Program-made: the position numbers and the translations under genes
Source: Shewanella sp. VB17
GTDB taxonomy: Bacteria > Pseudomonadota > Gammaproteobacteria > Enterobacterales > Shewanellaceae
Direction: 5' to 3'
NCBI RefSeq assembly: GCF_013248905.1
Contig: NZ_JABRVS010000001.1
Span: 1,612,001 to 1,676,000, forward strand
DNA length: 64,000 bases
Part shown: positions 1 to 9,979 of the stretch, in pieces
Layout: each line of letters begins with the position of its first letter
How positions within the stretch are numbered: position 1 is the stretch's first letter
The notes under the pieces: model-generated
What the model saw: only the letters and a program-made list of their open reading frames with translations
What the model was told of the DNA's origin: nothing
Database searches by the model: none

Positions 1-781
1 TTGAGCCTGCCGATAGCACCACTTCTTTATTGGCTTTGACATCAATCATTTTACCTTTGCGCTCAAAACGAACACCGACGGCTTTTTTACCTTCAAACAG
101 CACTTTGTGCACTAGCGCATGCGTGGTCACGGTTAAGTTGCTGCGTTTCATTGCCGGTCTGAGATACGCATTGGCTGTTGACCAACGCACGCCATTTTTA
201 ACGGTCATGTGCATGGGGCCAAAGCCTTCTTGCTGCGCACCGTTATAGTCGTTAGTGGCTAAATATCCGGCATCGACTCCTGCATCAACAAAAGCTTGGT
301 ATAACGGATTTTTCATATTGTTACCGTTATTGACCGCCAGTGGCCCTTCATTACCACGGTACTCATCCGCCCCAAATGCCCAATGTTCGGCTTTTTTAAA
401 GTAAGGTAGGCAATGAGCATAATCCCAATCTTTAGCTCCCTGTTGCTGCCATTCATCGAAATCACGCGCGTGACCACGGACATACACCATGCCGTTAATT
501 GAAGAGGATCCGCCTAACACTTTACCTCGAGGGCAATGCATACGGCGGTTATCAAGATAAGGCTCTGCTTGGGTTTCAAACTGCCAAGCATATTTAGCGG
601 TATTCATTGGGATTGACAAGGCTGTCGGCATCTGAATAAAAATACTTTTATCACTGCCGCCGGTTTCAAGCAGTAAGACGTTGTTATTTGAATCGGCAGA
701 TAAACGGTTGGCGAGCACGCAGCCAGCACTGCCAGCACCGATGATGACATAGTCGTATTGTTCAAAGGTATGTTGAGTCAT
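1..781 (-). CDS. betA: choline dehydrogenase BetA (partial, C-terminus outside window)
   Basis: FAD-dependent GMC oxidoreductase that oxidises choline to betaine aldehyde, the first step of glycine betaine synthesis. The ATG is at 779-781 and the frame is open to the window edge, giving about 260 N-terminal residues. Near the N-terminus is the FAD-binding motif VIIGAGSAGCVLANRLS. It is followed by the GMC signature region (PRGKVLGGSSSINGMVYVRG) and a typical BetA stretch with ARDFDEW. The gene starts 9 bp after betB ends, so the two are co-transcribed. The 5' part is well conserved; the substrate-binding C-terminal half cannot be seen. Another GMC alcohol dehydrogenase is possible from sequence alone, but linkage to betB makes BetA likely. 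Confidence 0.93.
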   Translation of the reverse strand, partial: MTQHTFEQYDYVIIGAGSAGCVLANRLSADSNNNVLLLETGGSDKSIFIQMPTALSIPMNTAKYAWQFETQAEPYLDNRRMHCPRGKVLGGSSSINGMVYVRGHARDFDEWQQQGAKDWDYAHCLPYFKKAEHWAFGADEYRGNEGPLAVNNGNNMKNPLYQAFVDAGVDAGYLATNDYNGAQQEGFGPMHMTVKNGVRWSTANAYLRPAMKRSNLTVTTHALVHKVLFEGKKAVGVRFERKGKMIDVKANKEVVLSAGS

Positions 782-790
782 GTGGGCTCC

Positions 791-2254
791 TTAAAATGGG
801 CTTTCAAGAGGCTGCATACCAACGTATACGGCTTTTATTTGGGTGTAAGCTTTCAGTGTTTCGCTGCCATTTTCGCGGCCTATACCCGACATCTTGTAGC
901 CCCCGACAGGCATCTCTGCTGGTGAAGCCCCATAGGCATTTATCCAGCATATTCCTGCTTGCATCTGATGAATAACGCGATGTGCGCGGGTAATGTCTTG
1001 AGTAAATACGCCAGCGGCTAACCCTAGGCGAGTATCATTGGCACGACGGATAACTTCATCTTCTTCATCAAAAGTCAGTACTGACATCACTGGGCCGAAA
1101 ATTTCTTCTCGACTTAAGGTCATGTCGTCAGTGCATTGACCAAAGATGGTGGGAGCAACAAAGTAACCATGCGGGCTGTTTTCAGGTTTAAGCGCATGAC
1201 CACCTGCGAGTAATTGAGCGCCTTCTTGTTTACCCATATCGATAAGGCTTAACACTTTATCTTGATGGGCTTTTGAGATGAGTGCACCAAAGTTGGTGTC
1301 AGGATCCATAGGATCGCCGCAAATGATATTATCTTGAGTACGCTGTAATAGTTTTTCAATAAAATGAGGGTAGATATCTTGTTGGACAAACACGCGGGTG
1401 CCATTAGTGCAGATCTCACCTTGAGTGTAGAAATTACCTAGCATGGCTGCTGAGACGGCATTATCGATATCGGCATCATTAAAAATGATCAAGGGTGACT
1501 TACCACCGAGCTCCATGGTGACTTGTTTAAGTGAGCCTGCCGCTGCTGCCATCACTTTTTTGCCGGTACCGACTTCACCCGTGAATGAGACTTTCGCAAT
1601 GTCTTCATTATTGGTGAGCCAAGCACCAACACGACCGTCGCCTTGAATAACGTTAAAGACGCCATCTGGAACGCCGGCTTCAGTAAATATTTCGGCTAAC
1701 TTGATCGCACCCAGTGGTGTTTCTTCTGATGGTTTAAAGATCATAACATTACCGCAAGCTAACGCCGGTGCTGATTTCCAGCAAGCGATTTGTAGCGGGT
1801 AATTCCAAGCGCCAATGCCAGCGCAAATACCTAATGGTTCACGACGAGTGTAATAAAAATCTTCACCAAGGGATTGTTGATTGCCTTCAATACTTGGGGC
1901 CAACCCGGCAAAAAACTCAATCGAGTCTGCACCGGTGACGACATCGACCGCTGAGGCTTCTTGCCAAGGTTTTCCGGTGTCTTGCACTTCAATAGCTGCG
2001 AGTTCGTCATTGCGTTTACGCAGCAGTGAAACGGCGTTAAGTAAGATCCGGCTACGCTCGATAGAGGACATTTTTGACCAGGTATTAAACCCTTCTTTGG
2101 CACTTTTAATGGCGGCTTGTTGAATTTTCTCATCAGCGACTTCGACTAAGTAACTCACCGCTCCGTTTGCGGGATTGATGACTTCAAAGGTTTCACCTGT
2201 TTCATTTGAGAGGGGGTGCCCGTGGATATAATTTTGGTAAACAACAAACGACAT
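791..2254 (-). CDS. betB: betaine aldehyde dehydrogenase BetB
   Basis: NAD(P)-dependent aldehyde dehydrogenase converting betaine aldehyde to glycine betaine, an osmoprotectant. It has 487 residues (E. coli BetB is 490). Visible ALDH features are the catalytic Cys282 in the GEICTNGTRV stretch, the general-base Glu249 in MELGGKSP, the cofactor region GAWNYPLQ, and FTGEVGTGKK. The ATG at 2252-2254 is preferred over an in-frame TTG one codon upstream, because GGAG lies 8 nt before the ATG. betA follows after 9 bp. Neither the regulator betI nor the transporter betT is adjacent upstream, unlike E. coli, so regulation probably differs. Confidence 0.95.
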   Translation of the reverse strand: MSFVVYQNYIHGHPLSNETGETFEVINPANGAVSYLVEVADEKIQQAAIKSAKEGFNTWSKMSSIERSRILLNAVSLLRKRNDELAAIEVQDTGKPWQEASAVDVVTGADSIEFFAGLAPSIEGNQQSLGEDFYYTRREPLGICAGIGAWNYPLQIACWKSAPALACGNVMIFKPSEETPLGAIKLAEIFTEAGVPDGVFNVIQGDGRVGAWLTNNEDIAKVSFTGEVGTGKKVMAAAAGSLKQVTMELGGKSPLIIFNDADIDNAVSAAMLGNFYTQGEICTNGTRVFVQQDIYPHFIEKLLQRTQDNIICGDPMDPDTNFGALISKAHQDKVLSLIDMGKQEGAQLLAGGHALKPENSPHGYFVAPTIFGQCTDDMTLSREEIFGPVMSVLTFDEEDEVIRRANDTRLGLAAGVFTQDITRAHRVIHQMQAGICWINAYGASPAEMPVGGYKMSGIGRENGSETLKAYTQIKAVYVGMQPLESPF

Positions 2255-2712
2255 CAATTTTCTCCGTACTGCATGATCACGGCCTTGATAAAGGCTTTAC
2301 ATAGCATTTGGTATTTGAACTAGGGCCTAACATTTCACTCACTAAGTTGGTGATGAATATGAGGCTTATAGTGGGGTAACGTTCCCTTTAAATATATTAT
2401 TTAACAAACGATTAGGTTATTTTCAATCAACCGCTGTCGCCTGATGTATTTTATTGGCGGGCGAGACATAAAAAAGCGGATCCTTAATCATTATAATTGT
2501 TAAATTAACGTTAGATGAGCACCAACTCTAATGGTTAGGGGGTTAACTATCAACCTTTATTCCAAATCTGGATTTCGTTCACCGATTTTTTTCAATGATT
2601 TATGTTGGAGCATTTCAATTCTAAGTCTTTGTTTAATAATGAGTAAGTTGAGTGATGGATTATTGATAAAATGAAATAAATAGAACTTAAATTAATCGTT
2701 ATGGTCATTTAG
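2255..2712. other. intergenic region upstream of betBA
   Basis: About 460 bp, AT-rich, between the gltD terminator and betB. It must hold the betBA promoter (minus strand). I see no convincing ORF, no betI remnant, and no operator I can name. Confidence 0.5.
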
Positions 2713-2739
2713 TGAAAAAAGCGCTCCTGTCGGAGCGCT
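2713..2739 (-). terminator. rho-independent terminator of gltBD
   Basis: An 8-bp perfect stem, AGCGCTCC / GGAGCGCT with loop TGTC (2720-2739), is followed in the minus direction by a U-run (A-run at 2714-2720 on +). It sits 18 bp after the gltD stop. Confidence 0.85.
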
Positions 2740-2756
2740 GGAATGTCGCTATGGGA

Positions 2757-4166
2757 TCAGTCTTCGAAAGTGTTGAGGATCCCCAAAGCTGCATCGCGTC
2801 CTTCAGCGATAGCCGTGACCACGAGATCTGAACCGCGCACCATATCGCCACCGGCAAACACTTTAGGGTTGCTGGTTTGAAAAGGATTGTCGGCCTTCTT
2901 AGGGGCGATAACACGTCCCCATTCATCCAAGTCTACATTATGCTGTTTAAGCCAAGTAGCAGGACTTGGCTTAAAACCAAAGGCGATGATGATCGCATCA
3001 GCATTAAGGAGTGCTTCACTGCCTTTAATCGCCTCGGCCCGTTGTCGCCCGCTGCCGTCAGCGGCACCCATTTGTGTTTCAATACAGGTAATACCAGTTA
3101 CTGCTCCATCTTGAGTTTCTATCTCAATAGGTTGTCGGTTAAAGAGGAAATTAACGCCTTCTTCTTTCGCATTTTGGACTTCACGGCGTGATCCCGGCAT
3201 GTTTGCCTCGTCGCGGCGGTAAACACAGGTGACTTCGGCTGCATTTTGGCGTATCGCTGTGCGAACACAATCCATGGCTGTATCGCCCCCGCCGAGGACC
3301 ACTACTTTCTTACCTTTCAAGTTAAGGTAGGGGGATTGAGGATCTGTGGTGCCCATGATGTGATGGGTGTTACCAATAAGATAAGGTAAGGCCTGATAGA
3401 CGCCTTGGGCATCTTCACTGGGTAGATCGGCTTTCATGGCGGTATAAGTGCCCATTCCTAGGAAGACGGCATCATATTGCTCAACCAATTCATCAAAAGC
3501 GATGTCTTCACCTATGTGAGTGCTCATGTTAAATTGGATCCCCATCCCTTCGAGTACTTCACGGCGGGTAGCCATCACGGCTTTATCAAGCTTGAAAGCT
3601 GGGATCCCGTATGTGAGCAAGCCTCCAATTTGTTGGTTTTTATCAAATACAACAGCTTGGACACCATTACGGGCAAGAATATCGGCGCAGCCTAGTCCTG
3701 CAGGTCCAGCGCCGATAATGGCGACGCGTTCTTTTCTTGGTGTCACCTTGGTTAAGTCTGGACGCCAACCTTGAGCTATTGCCGTATCGGTAATGTATTT
3801 TTCAACATTACCAATAGTCACAGCACCAAATTCATCGTTGAGGGTGCAGGCCCCTTCACATAAGCGGTCTTGTGGGCACACTCGGCCACAGATCTCCGGT
3901 AACGTATTGGTTTCATGAACCAGATCGGCAGCTTCTAAGATCCGTCCTTGTTCGGCGAGTTTGAGCCAGTTAGGAATATAGTTGTGCAGTGGGCATTTCC
4001 ACTCACAATAAGGGTTACCGCAGTCAAGACAGCGTTCTGCTTGTTCTTTGACTTCAGGCTGAGAGGATGGCTGGTAAATTTCGATAAACTGCGTTGTGCG
4101 CTTCTTCGCAGGGTGTTTAACCGGATCTTGGCGATCAACTTCTATAAATTGAAAATCGTTGCTCAT
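2757..4166 (-). CDS. gltD: glutamate synthase small subunit GltD
   Basis: Small subunit of NADPH-dependent glutamate synthase (GOGAT). It passes electrons from NADPH through FAD and Fe-S clusters to GltB. It has 469 residues, close to the usual ~470. The N-terminal cysteine cluster (CLDCGNPYCEWKCP, about residues 43-56) is the 4Fe-4S ligand region. The FAD Rossmann motif IIGAGPAGLGCAD follows near residue 150, and the NADPH-binding VVVLGGGDTAMD near 290. It begins 6 bp after the gltB stop, in an operon gltB-gltD, and is followed by a strong terminator. Confidence 0.96.
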   Translation of the reverse strand: MSNDFQFIEVDRQDPVKHPAKKRTTQFIEIYQPSSQPEVKEQAERCLDCGNPYCEWKCPLHNYIPNWLKLAEQGRILEAADLVHETNTLPEICGRVCPQDRLCEGACTLNDEFGAVTIGNVEKYITDTAIAQGWRPDLTKVTPRKERVAIIGAGPAGLGCADILARNGVQAVVFDKNQQIGGLLTYGIPAFKLDKAVMATRREVLEGMGIQFNMSTHIGEDIAFDELVEQYDAVFLGMGTYTAMKADLPSEDAQGVYQALPYLIGNTHHIMGTTDPQSPYLNLKGKKVVVLGGGDTAMDCVRTAIRQNAAEVTCVYRRDEANMPGSRREVQNAKEEGVNFLFNRQPIEIETQDGAVTGITCIETQMGAADGSGRQRAEAIKGSEALLNADAIIIAFGFKPSPATWLKQHNVDLDEWGRVIAPKKADNPFQTSNPKVFAGGDMVRGSDLVVTAIAEGRDAALGILNTFED

Positions 4167-4172
4167 ACGTTG

Positions 4173-7100
4173 TTACCCCGCTACTACAGCTAATTCAGGT
4201 TGTGATTGCTCGAGTTTTAATAGATCTGAGACTGACACACTCTTAGGTTTGATTAAAACGAAGCAATCGATCCAATTCTCGAAATCGGCCAATAACATTT
4301 TGGCATGCTCACTGCCTGTTTCAGTGAGGTGTGCTTCTATCATGTCTTTTAGGTGACGCTGCTGGGCAGGAGAGTCAACTTTTTGAGTATCAACTAATTC
4401 AGTATTCACTCGGCGATGAAAATGACCGAATCGATCAAATACATAAGCAAAGCCTCCAGTCATACCTGCTGCAAAGTTAACCCCTGTTCTACCTAAAACA
4501 AGTACGACACCGCCAGTCATATATTCACAGGCATTGTCTCCTACGCCTTCAACGACTGCGATAGCACCTGAGTTACGAACAGCAAATCGTTCACCTGCTG
4601 TCCCTGCGGCGAATAGCTTACCTCCAGATGCACCATAGAGGCAGGTGTTGCCAATAATGGCGGAGCGATCACTAAGGAAGGTACTGCCTGATGGCGGATG
4701 TACGGTGATTTTCCCTCCCGACATGCCTTTACCAACATAGTCATTAGCATCACCACATAGAGTGAGTTCGAGTCCTGGGCTGTTCCATACACCGAAACTT
4801 TGTCCAGCGCTGCCATTGAAATTTATCTGTATCGGCTGTTTTGCTCCCTGTTTACCTGCTGTTTGCGCGATAAAACCTGATAGTGATGCCCCGACGGAAC
4901 GATCGGTGTTATTGATATTAAATCTGGCTTGGATTGATGTGCCTGCAATAACGGCCTCTCGCACTTGACGAAGTAACTCAATGTTTAATTCACCTTTATC
5001 TAAAGTGGGATTGAGCTCTTGCCATGTTCTGGCGCTGTTGATAGGGATTTCAGGCGTGTATAAAATAGGAGTTAAATCCAATCGCTGTTGCTTTGATGTT
5101 TGCCCTTTTAGTGTGGTTAACCATTCACTGTGACCGATAAGATCTTCAAACTGAGTGACCCCCAGTGCTGCCATGCCTTCGCGGATCTCTCTTGCTACAA
5201 ACTCAAAGTAGGTAATGACGCGTTCTGGAAGACCATGATAATGCGCATTTCGCAGTTTTACATTTTGAGTGGCGACACCAGTGGCACAGTTATTTAGATG
5301 GCAAATTCGTAAGTATTTACAGCCAAGTGCTATCATAGGGACGGTGCCAAAACCAAAACTTTCAGCGCCGAGTAGGGCAGCTTTTAGTACATCTTGTCCT
5401 GTTTTTAATCCGCCATCGACCTGAAGGCGAATTTTATGCCTAAGTCCGTTTTTAACCAATGCTTGGTGTACTTCGGCTAAGCCTAGTTCCCATGGACTGC
5501 CTGCATATTTAACCGATGTAATGGGGCTTGCGCCAGTGCCACCATCATAACCAGAAATCGTGATCATATCGGCGTAAGCTTTTGCCACACCAGTGGCGAT
5601 AGTGCCGACACCGGGTTCAGACACGAGTTTGACCGAGATCATTGCTTTGGGGTTTATTTGCTTTAGGTCAAATATCAGTTGTGCCAAATCTTCAATCGAA
5701 TAAATATCGTGGTGAGGCGGTGGTGAGATGAGTGTCACACCAGGCCTCGCGTTACGCAATGCTGCTATTTCGACACTGACTTTATGCCCCGGGAGTTGCC
5801 CCCCTTCGCCAGGCTTAGCGCCTTGAGCAACCTTGATTTGCAATACTTCAGCATTCATCAGGTAGTGAGCTGTGACCCCAAAACGTCCTGACGCGATTTG
5901 TTTAATTTTCGAGTTACGCTCTGAGTTGAAACGCGCAGGATCTTCCCCACCTTCACCCGAATTTGAGCGACCTCCAAGTCGATTCATCGCTACAGCCAAC
6001 GCTTCATGTGCTTCAGGGCTTAGGGCACCGATACTCATGGCTGCGCTGTCAAACCTTGAGTAAAGCGTGTCTGCTGATTCAACACTATCGAGTTTGACTG
6101 GAGTGAGTTTACCTTTAATGGCGATAAGATCGCGCAGGGTTGCTATGGGGCGGTTATCGACCAGTTGTGTAAACCTTTTATAATAGGAATAATCTTTATC
6201 TTTTAGGCAGGCTTGTAGTGTGTTGACGACATCGGGGTTAAAGCAATGGTATTCCCCTCCATCGACATATTTAAGTAAACCGCCTTGTGCTAGTGGCTGG
6301 TGGGCACGAAAAGCCAATTTGTGGAGTTGGACTTGATCTTGCTCAAAGTCGATAAAGCTGGCTCCCTCGATACGACTTATTACCCCATTAAAACAAAGGT
6401 CGATGACGTTACTGGCAATACCAATGGCTTCAAATTGTTGACTACAGCGGTATGAGGAAACGGTGCTTATGCCCATTTTGGACATTATTTTCCGCAGGCC
6501 TTTATCGATGCCTTGACGAAAATTAAGCATTAAGGGGTAGTTGTCTGCAATATGATGAATTTTAGCCAGTGCCGCTATACTTTCGTAGGCAAGGTACGGG
6601 TAAATCGCTGTTGCTCCAAAACCCAGTAACACGGCGAAGTGGTGAGGATCACGAGCAGATGCGGTTTCAACGATGATATTAGTGTCACAACGCAGACTTT
6701 TATCCACTAATACTCGCTGAATAGCGCCTACAGCCATTGCCGCTGGGATCACTTGCTTAGAGTGTGCCGTTGTTCGGTCAGATAAAATAAGTAAAGTGGT
6801 CCCTGAATGTGCCAAGCGTTCAGATTCATGACAAATACGAATGATGGCTTGTTCTAGGCCTTCTGTGACCTTGTAATTGAGATCAATGGTGTCGGCACGG
6901 TAGTAAGTAGAGTCGAGTGCTAATAGTTGATTAAAGTCGCTATAGAGCAATACGGGAGAGTTAAACATCACTCGGTAAGCATGGCCGGTTGTTTCATTGA
7001 ACAAGTTTTGTTCTCTGCCGACGCAAGTAGAGAGCGACATTACATGTTTCTCTCTCAATGGATCGATCGGAGGGTTAGTGACTTGAGCAAATTTTTGCCT

Positions 7101-8621
7101 AAAGTAGTCGTACACAGTACGTGACTTTTTAGAGAGTACGGCCATGGGAGTATCATCTCCCATTGAGCCGGTCGCTTCTTCACCTTTTTGAGCTAACACC
7201 CATATCACTTGCTCAAGTTCTTCGCGTGAATAACCAAAGTGTTTCTGGTATTGCAAGAGTTTATCTGGCGTAAATTCACATAGGCCTTGTTGGGCTGGTG
7301 GGATCTCTTCTGCTGGGATCAAAGTTTGACTGTTTTTTGCCATCCATTCCTTATATGGGTGGCGGCGTTTAAGATCATTATCGATTTCAAATGAAGAATA
7401 AAGTTGTCCGTTTAGTGTGTCTAATACCAGTAATTCTCCTGGACCTACGCGGCCTTTTTCTACCACTTCATCGGGAGCATAATCCCAAATACCCACTTCA
7501 GATGCTAAGGTGAGAATTCTGTCTTTAGTGATAATATAACGTGATGGGCGTAAGCCATTACGGTCAACCGCACAGGCGGCATATCGGCCATTAGTCATAA
7601 CAATACCGGCAGGTCCATCCCAAGGCTCCATGTGCATAGAGTTGAAATCGTAAAAGGCTTTAAGCTCTTCATCCATTTCAGGATTGCTTTGCCATGCGGG
7701 TGGAATAAGCAGACGCATAGAGCGATACAGATCCATGCCACCTGCCAGCAGCATTTCAAGCATGTTATCCAGTGAAGAGGAGTCTGAGCCCGTTTCATTA
7801 ACAAAAGGCGCAGCTTGTTGCAGATCTGGCAACAGTGGTGCGTTAAATTTATAAGCACGTGCTCGTGCCCATTGTCTGTTACCTGTAATTGTATTTATTT
7901 CACCATTATGAGCTAGATACCTGAATGGTTGAGCGAGCGGCCATTTAGGTGACGTATTAGTGGAAAATCTTTGATGGAATAAACAGATTGAACTTTGCAA
8001 CCTGATATCAGCTAAATCTAGGTAAAACTCAGGCAGATCTACAGGCATCATTAAGCCTTTATAAACGATAACTTGGCCTGATAGGCTGGCGACATAGAAA
8101 TGGTTATCATGATGCAATTGCTGTTCTAATCTGCGTCTTGCCATATACAGACGGCGTTCGAGATCTTTCTCTCTCCAACCAATTGGGGAATTGATCAATA
8201 CTTGATAGATTTGAGGTTGGCTTTCTTTGCCTATAGGCCCTAGAACATCGGGATTTACTGGCACTTTTCGCCAACCAGCGACACTCAATGTCTCTTTTTC
8301 TAATTCGCGTTCAAATAGTTGCTTAGCGTGATCTGCTAATGGAGTCTCTTGGTTAAGAAAAATCATGCCGACGGCAAATTTACGGCTTAAATGCCAGTCA
8401 TTTTCAGCCGCGATTGTTTCAAAGAATTTGATGGGAAGCTGCATTAGCAATCCACAGCCGTCACCCGTTTTTCCATCAGCAGCGACGCCACCTCGGTGTT
8501 TCATACGGTCTAAGCCATGAATGGCGGTTCTGATGATGCGATGGCTAGGTTCGCCATCCATCTGGGCTATTAGGCCAAAACCACAATTATCTCTCTCAAA
8601 ACTGGGGTGATACAAGCTCAT
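4173..8621 (-). CDS. gltB: glutamate synthase large subunit GltB
   Basis: Large subunit of GOGAT. It hydrolyses glutamine and transfers the amide nitrogen to 2-oxoglutarate, giving two glutamates. It has 1482 residues. The class II glutamine amidotransferase nucleophile is Cys13 (DNCGFGL), so a 12-residue propeptide is expected to be removed. Next come the central domain, the FMN-binding synthase domain (SGYDGGTGASPITS, and the Fe-S region CxxNxCATGVATQ), and the C-terminal beta-helix of glycine-rich repeats. gltD follows 6 bp downstream. Upstream is a long AT-rich gap that must carry the promoter. Confidence 0.97.
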   Translation of the reverse strand: MSLYHPSFERDNCGFGLIAQMDGEPSHRIIRTAIHGLDRMKHRGGVAADGKTGDGCGLLMQLPIKFFETIAAENDWHLSRKFAVGMIFLNQETPLADHAKQLFERELEKETLSVAGWRKVPVNPDVLGPIGKESQPQIYQVLINSPIGWREKDLERRLYMARRRLEQQLHHDNHFYVASLSGQVIVYKGLMMPVDLPEFYLDLADIRLQSSICLFHQRFSTNTSPKWPLAQPFRYLAHNGEINTITGNRQWARARAYKFNAPLLPDLQQAAPFVNETGSDSSSLDNMLEMLLAGGMDLYRSMRLLIPPAWQSNPEMDEELKAFYDFNSMHMEPWDGPAGIVMTNGRYAACAVDRNGLRPSRYIITKDRILTLASEVGIWDYAPDEVVEKGRVGPGELLVLDTLNGQLYSSFEIDNDLKRRHPYKEWMAKNSQTLIPAEEIPPAQQGLCEFTPDKLLQYQKHFGYSREELEQVIWVLAQKGEEATGSMGDDTPMAVLSKKSRTVYDYFRQKFAQVTNPPIDPLREKHVMSLSTCVGREQNLFNETTGHAYRVMFNSPVLLYSDFNQLLALDSTYYRADTIDLNYKVTEGLEQAIIRICHESERLAHSGTTLLILSDRTTAHSKQVIPAAMAVGAIQRVLVDKSLRCDTNIIVETASARDPHHFAVLLGFGATAIYPYLAYESIAALAKIHHIADNYPLMLNFRQGIDKGLRKIMSKMGISTVSSYRCSQQFEAIGIASNVIDLCFNGVISRIEGASFIDFEQDQVQLHKLAFRAHQPLAQGGLLKYVDGGEYHCFNPDVVNTLQACLKDKDYSYYKRFTQLVDNRPIATLRDLIAIKGKLTPVKLDSVESADTLYSRFDSAAMSIGALSPEAHEALAVAMNRLGGRSNSGEGGEDPARFNSERNSKIKQIASGRFGVTAHYLMNAEVLQIKVAQGAKPGEGGQLPGHKVSVEIAALRNARPGVTLISPPPHHDIYSIEDLAQLIFDLKQINPKAMISVKLVSEPGVGTIATGVAKAYADMITISGYDGGTGASPITSVKYAGSPWELGLAEVHQALVKNGLRHKIRLQVDGGLKTGQDVLKAALLGAESFGFGTVPMIALGCKYLRICHLNNCATGVATQNVKLRNAHYHGLPERVITYFEFVAREIREGMAALGVTQFEDLIGHSEWLTTLKGQTSKQQRLDLTPILYTPEIPINSARTWQELNPTLDKGELNIELLRQVREAVIAGTSIQARFNINNTDRSVGASLSGFIAQTAGKQGAKQPIQINFNGSAGQSFGVWNSPGLELTLCGDANDYVGKGMSGGKITVHPPSGSTFLSDRSAIIGNTCLYGASGGKLFAAGTAGERFAVRNSGAIAVVEGVGDNACEYMTGGVVLVLGRTGVNFAAGMTGGFAYVFDRFGHFHRRVNTELVDTQKVDSPAQQRHLKDMIEAHLTETGSEHAKMLLADFENWIDCFVLIKPKSVSVSDLLKLEQSQPELAVVAG

Positions 8622-9258
8622 TACACAAACTCCCTAAACTTAAACTGAATACTACTCGGGAAAATGTTGTTATATATATATGCACCCGAACCATTCAAAT
8701 TAACGCTTGAGTCGGTAAAGGTCAAACCTAATAATTGCATGTATTATATACTCCTTTAGCATATGGATATATAATCAATGTCAATCTAACGTTAACGTAA
8801 ACTGTCAACGTCATCTTATAACCTTATGAATAAGTGATGTTTTTAATAAAAAAAATCAATAGCTATTGATAGGCTATAATCAAAACTCTCATGTTGATTT
8901 TTGATTAATATGAATTTAATTATAAAGACAATGAATTATTCCTGATGTTTTATTTGACTGTTTATGCACTGCTAGTGAGTTAACTACATTTTTATTGCTG
9001 TTTTTTTGCGGGATCTGTATTTTGGTCCTCTTCCCCGTTGTCATAAATGAGTACAGAGCGGTGGGTTAACATTGATATTATTAGCGTTTCACTATCAATG
9101 GCTTCAACAGTAAGAGGGATGTTGACTAATGATTGGTTAGAAAATGGCTAATAAGTGAATGTTATTTAGTCTTATTACTCATTTAGTTGCGTCAGCAATT
9201 ATAGTGAGTATTATGTTGTAAATAATATACATTCAAATTTTTTAAGGGGTGCCTTAAT
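8622..9258. other. divergent intergenic region gltB / hptA
   Basis: 637 bp of very AT-rich sequence between divergent genes, holding the gltBD promoter (minus) and the hptA promoter (plus). No ORF with coding character and no operator that I can name with confidence. Confidence 0.5.
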
Positions 9259-9624
9259 ATGGCTACAGCTGAAATAGAGTCAATTTTAGATCTTAATACT
9301 TTAGAGCAATATTGCAGCGCGATCGGTGCGGGCACTTTATTAAAAAGTGTCGTGTTATTTGAGCAGCTAATGCCTGAGTATGTGGGGAATTTGATTAATG
9401 CTAAGGAAGCTCGTGATAAAGACACTTTATGTTCAGAAGCCCATAAGTTTAAAGGTGCTGCAGGTTCGGTGGGTTTAAAACGTATTCAGCAGTTTGCTCA
9501 ATTACTCCAGCATGGTGAAGATGCTGAATGGGAGACTCATCATGAAATTTGGCTACAAGGAATTGTAGATAATGCAAGTTTAGATCTGGCTGAACTTAAG
9601 CGATACTTGGAATCTAAAGCTTAA
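9259..9624 (+). CDS. hptA: HPt histidine phosphotransfer protein HptA (Arc system)
   Basis: A stand-alone 121-residue histidine phosphotransfer domain. The phosphoacceptor is His62 in the sequence SEAHKFKGAAGSVGL, a standard HPt motif, and no other domain is present. In Shewanella the ArcB function is split: a sensor (ArcS) and a separate HPt protein, HptA, that passes phosphate to ArcA. As I recall, HptA lies between gltBD and the oxyR-type LysR gene in S. oneidensis, the arrangement seen here. AAGGGG lies about 11 nt before the ATG. The name rests on size, motif and neighbourhood; the function in this strain is inferred. Confidence 0.85.
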   Translation: MATAEIESILDLNTLEQYCSAIGAGTLLKSVVLFEQLMPEYVGNLINAKEARDKDTLCSEAHKFKGAAGSVGLKRIQQFAQLLQHGEDAEWETHHEIWLQGIVDNASLDLAELKRYLESKA

Positions 9625-9680
9625 TCTAGACTTAGACATTAATATACTCAAATGACCATAAAATGCAGGATTTAACCTGT

Positions 9681-9721
9681 CGAGAAATAACAGAGTTCAA
9701 AGGATGAACTTGTTATTCTCG
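9681..9721. repeat. long imperfect hairpin between hptA and oxyR
   Basis: CGAGAAATAACA...AGTTCA / TGAACT...TGTTATTCTCG forms a stem of about 17 bp with small bulges around an AAGGA loop. It lies 57 bp after hptA. There is no U-tract, so it is not a classic terminator. It may be an RNA-stabilising hairpin or a small repeat element. Confidence 0.5.
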
Positions 9722-9979
9722 GCTCTGGCATCTTCGGTAACGACTCTCAATGAGATGCTTGATAATTCTCCTGCATTATTCTTCCATCTGATCCATAGGG
9801 AAATGTCTTTTTTTGCTATGGAGTAAAGTAGGCTATGCAGTCGCCATTTAATGAAAGTATTGATGAAGGATCTTCTCATTAGTGCTTTTTATGGTGGACA
9901 ATTAACGAAAGTTACATCAATAGTGTGATAGAGTTAATATTGAATATTCGAATGAAAATATTAATTGGTAATCGATTTT

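Noticed and set aside
2255..2712. Search for betI upstream of betBA
   Set aside because: No TetR-like frame on either strand in the gap.
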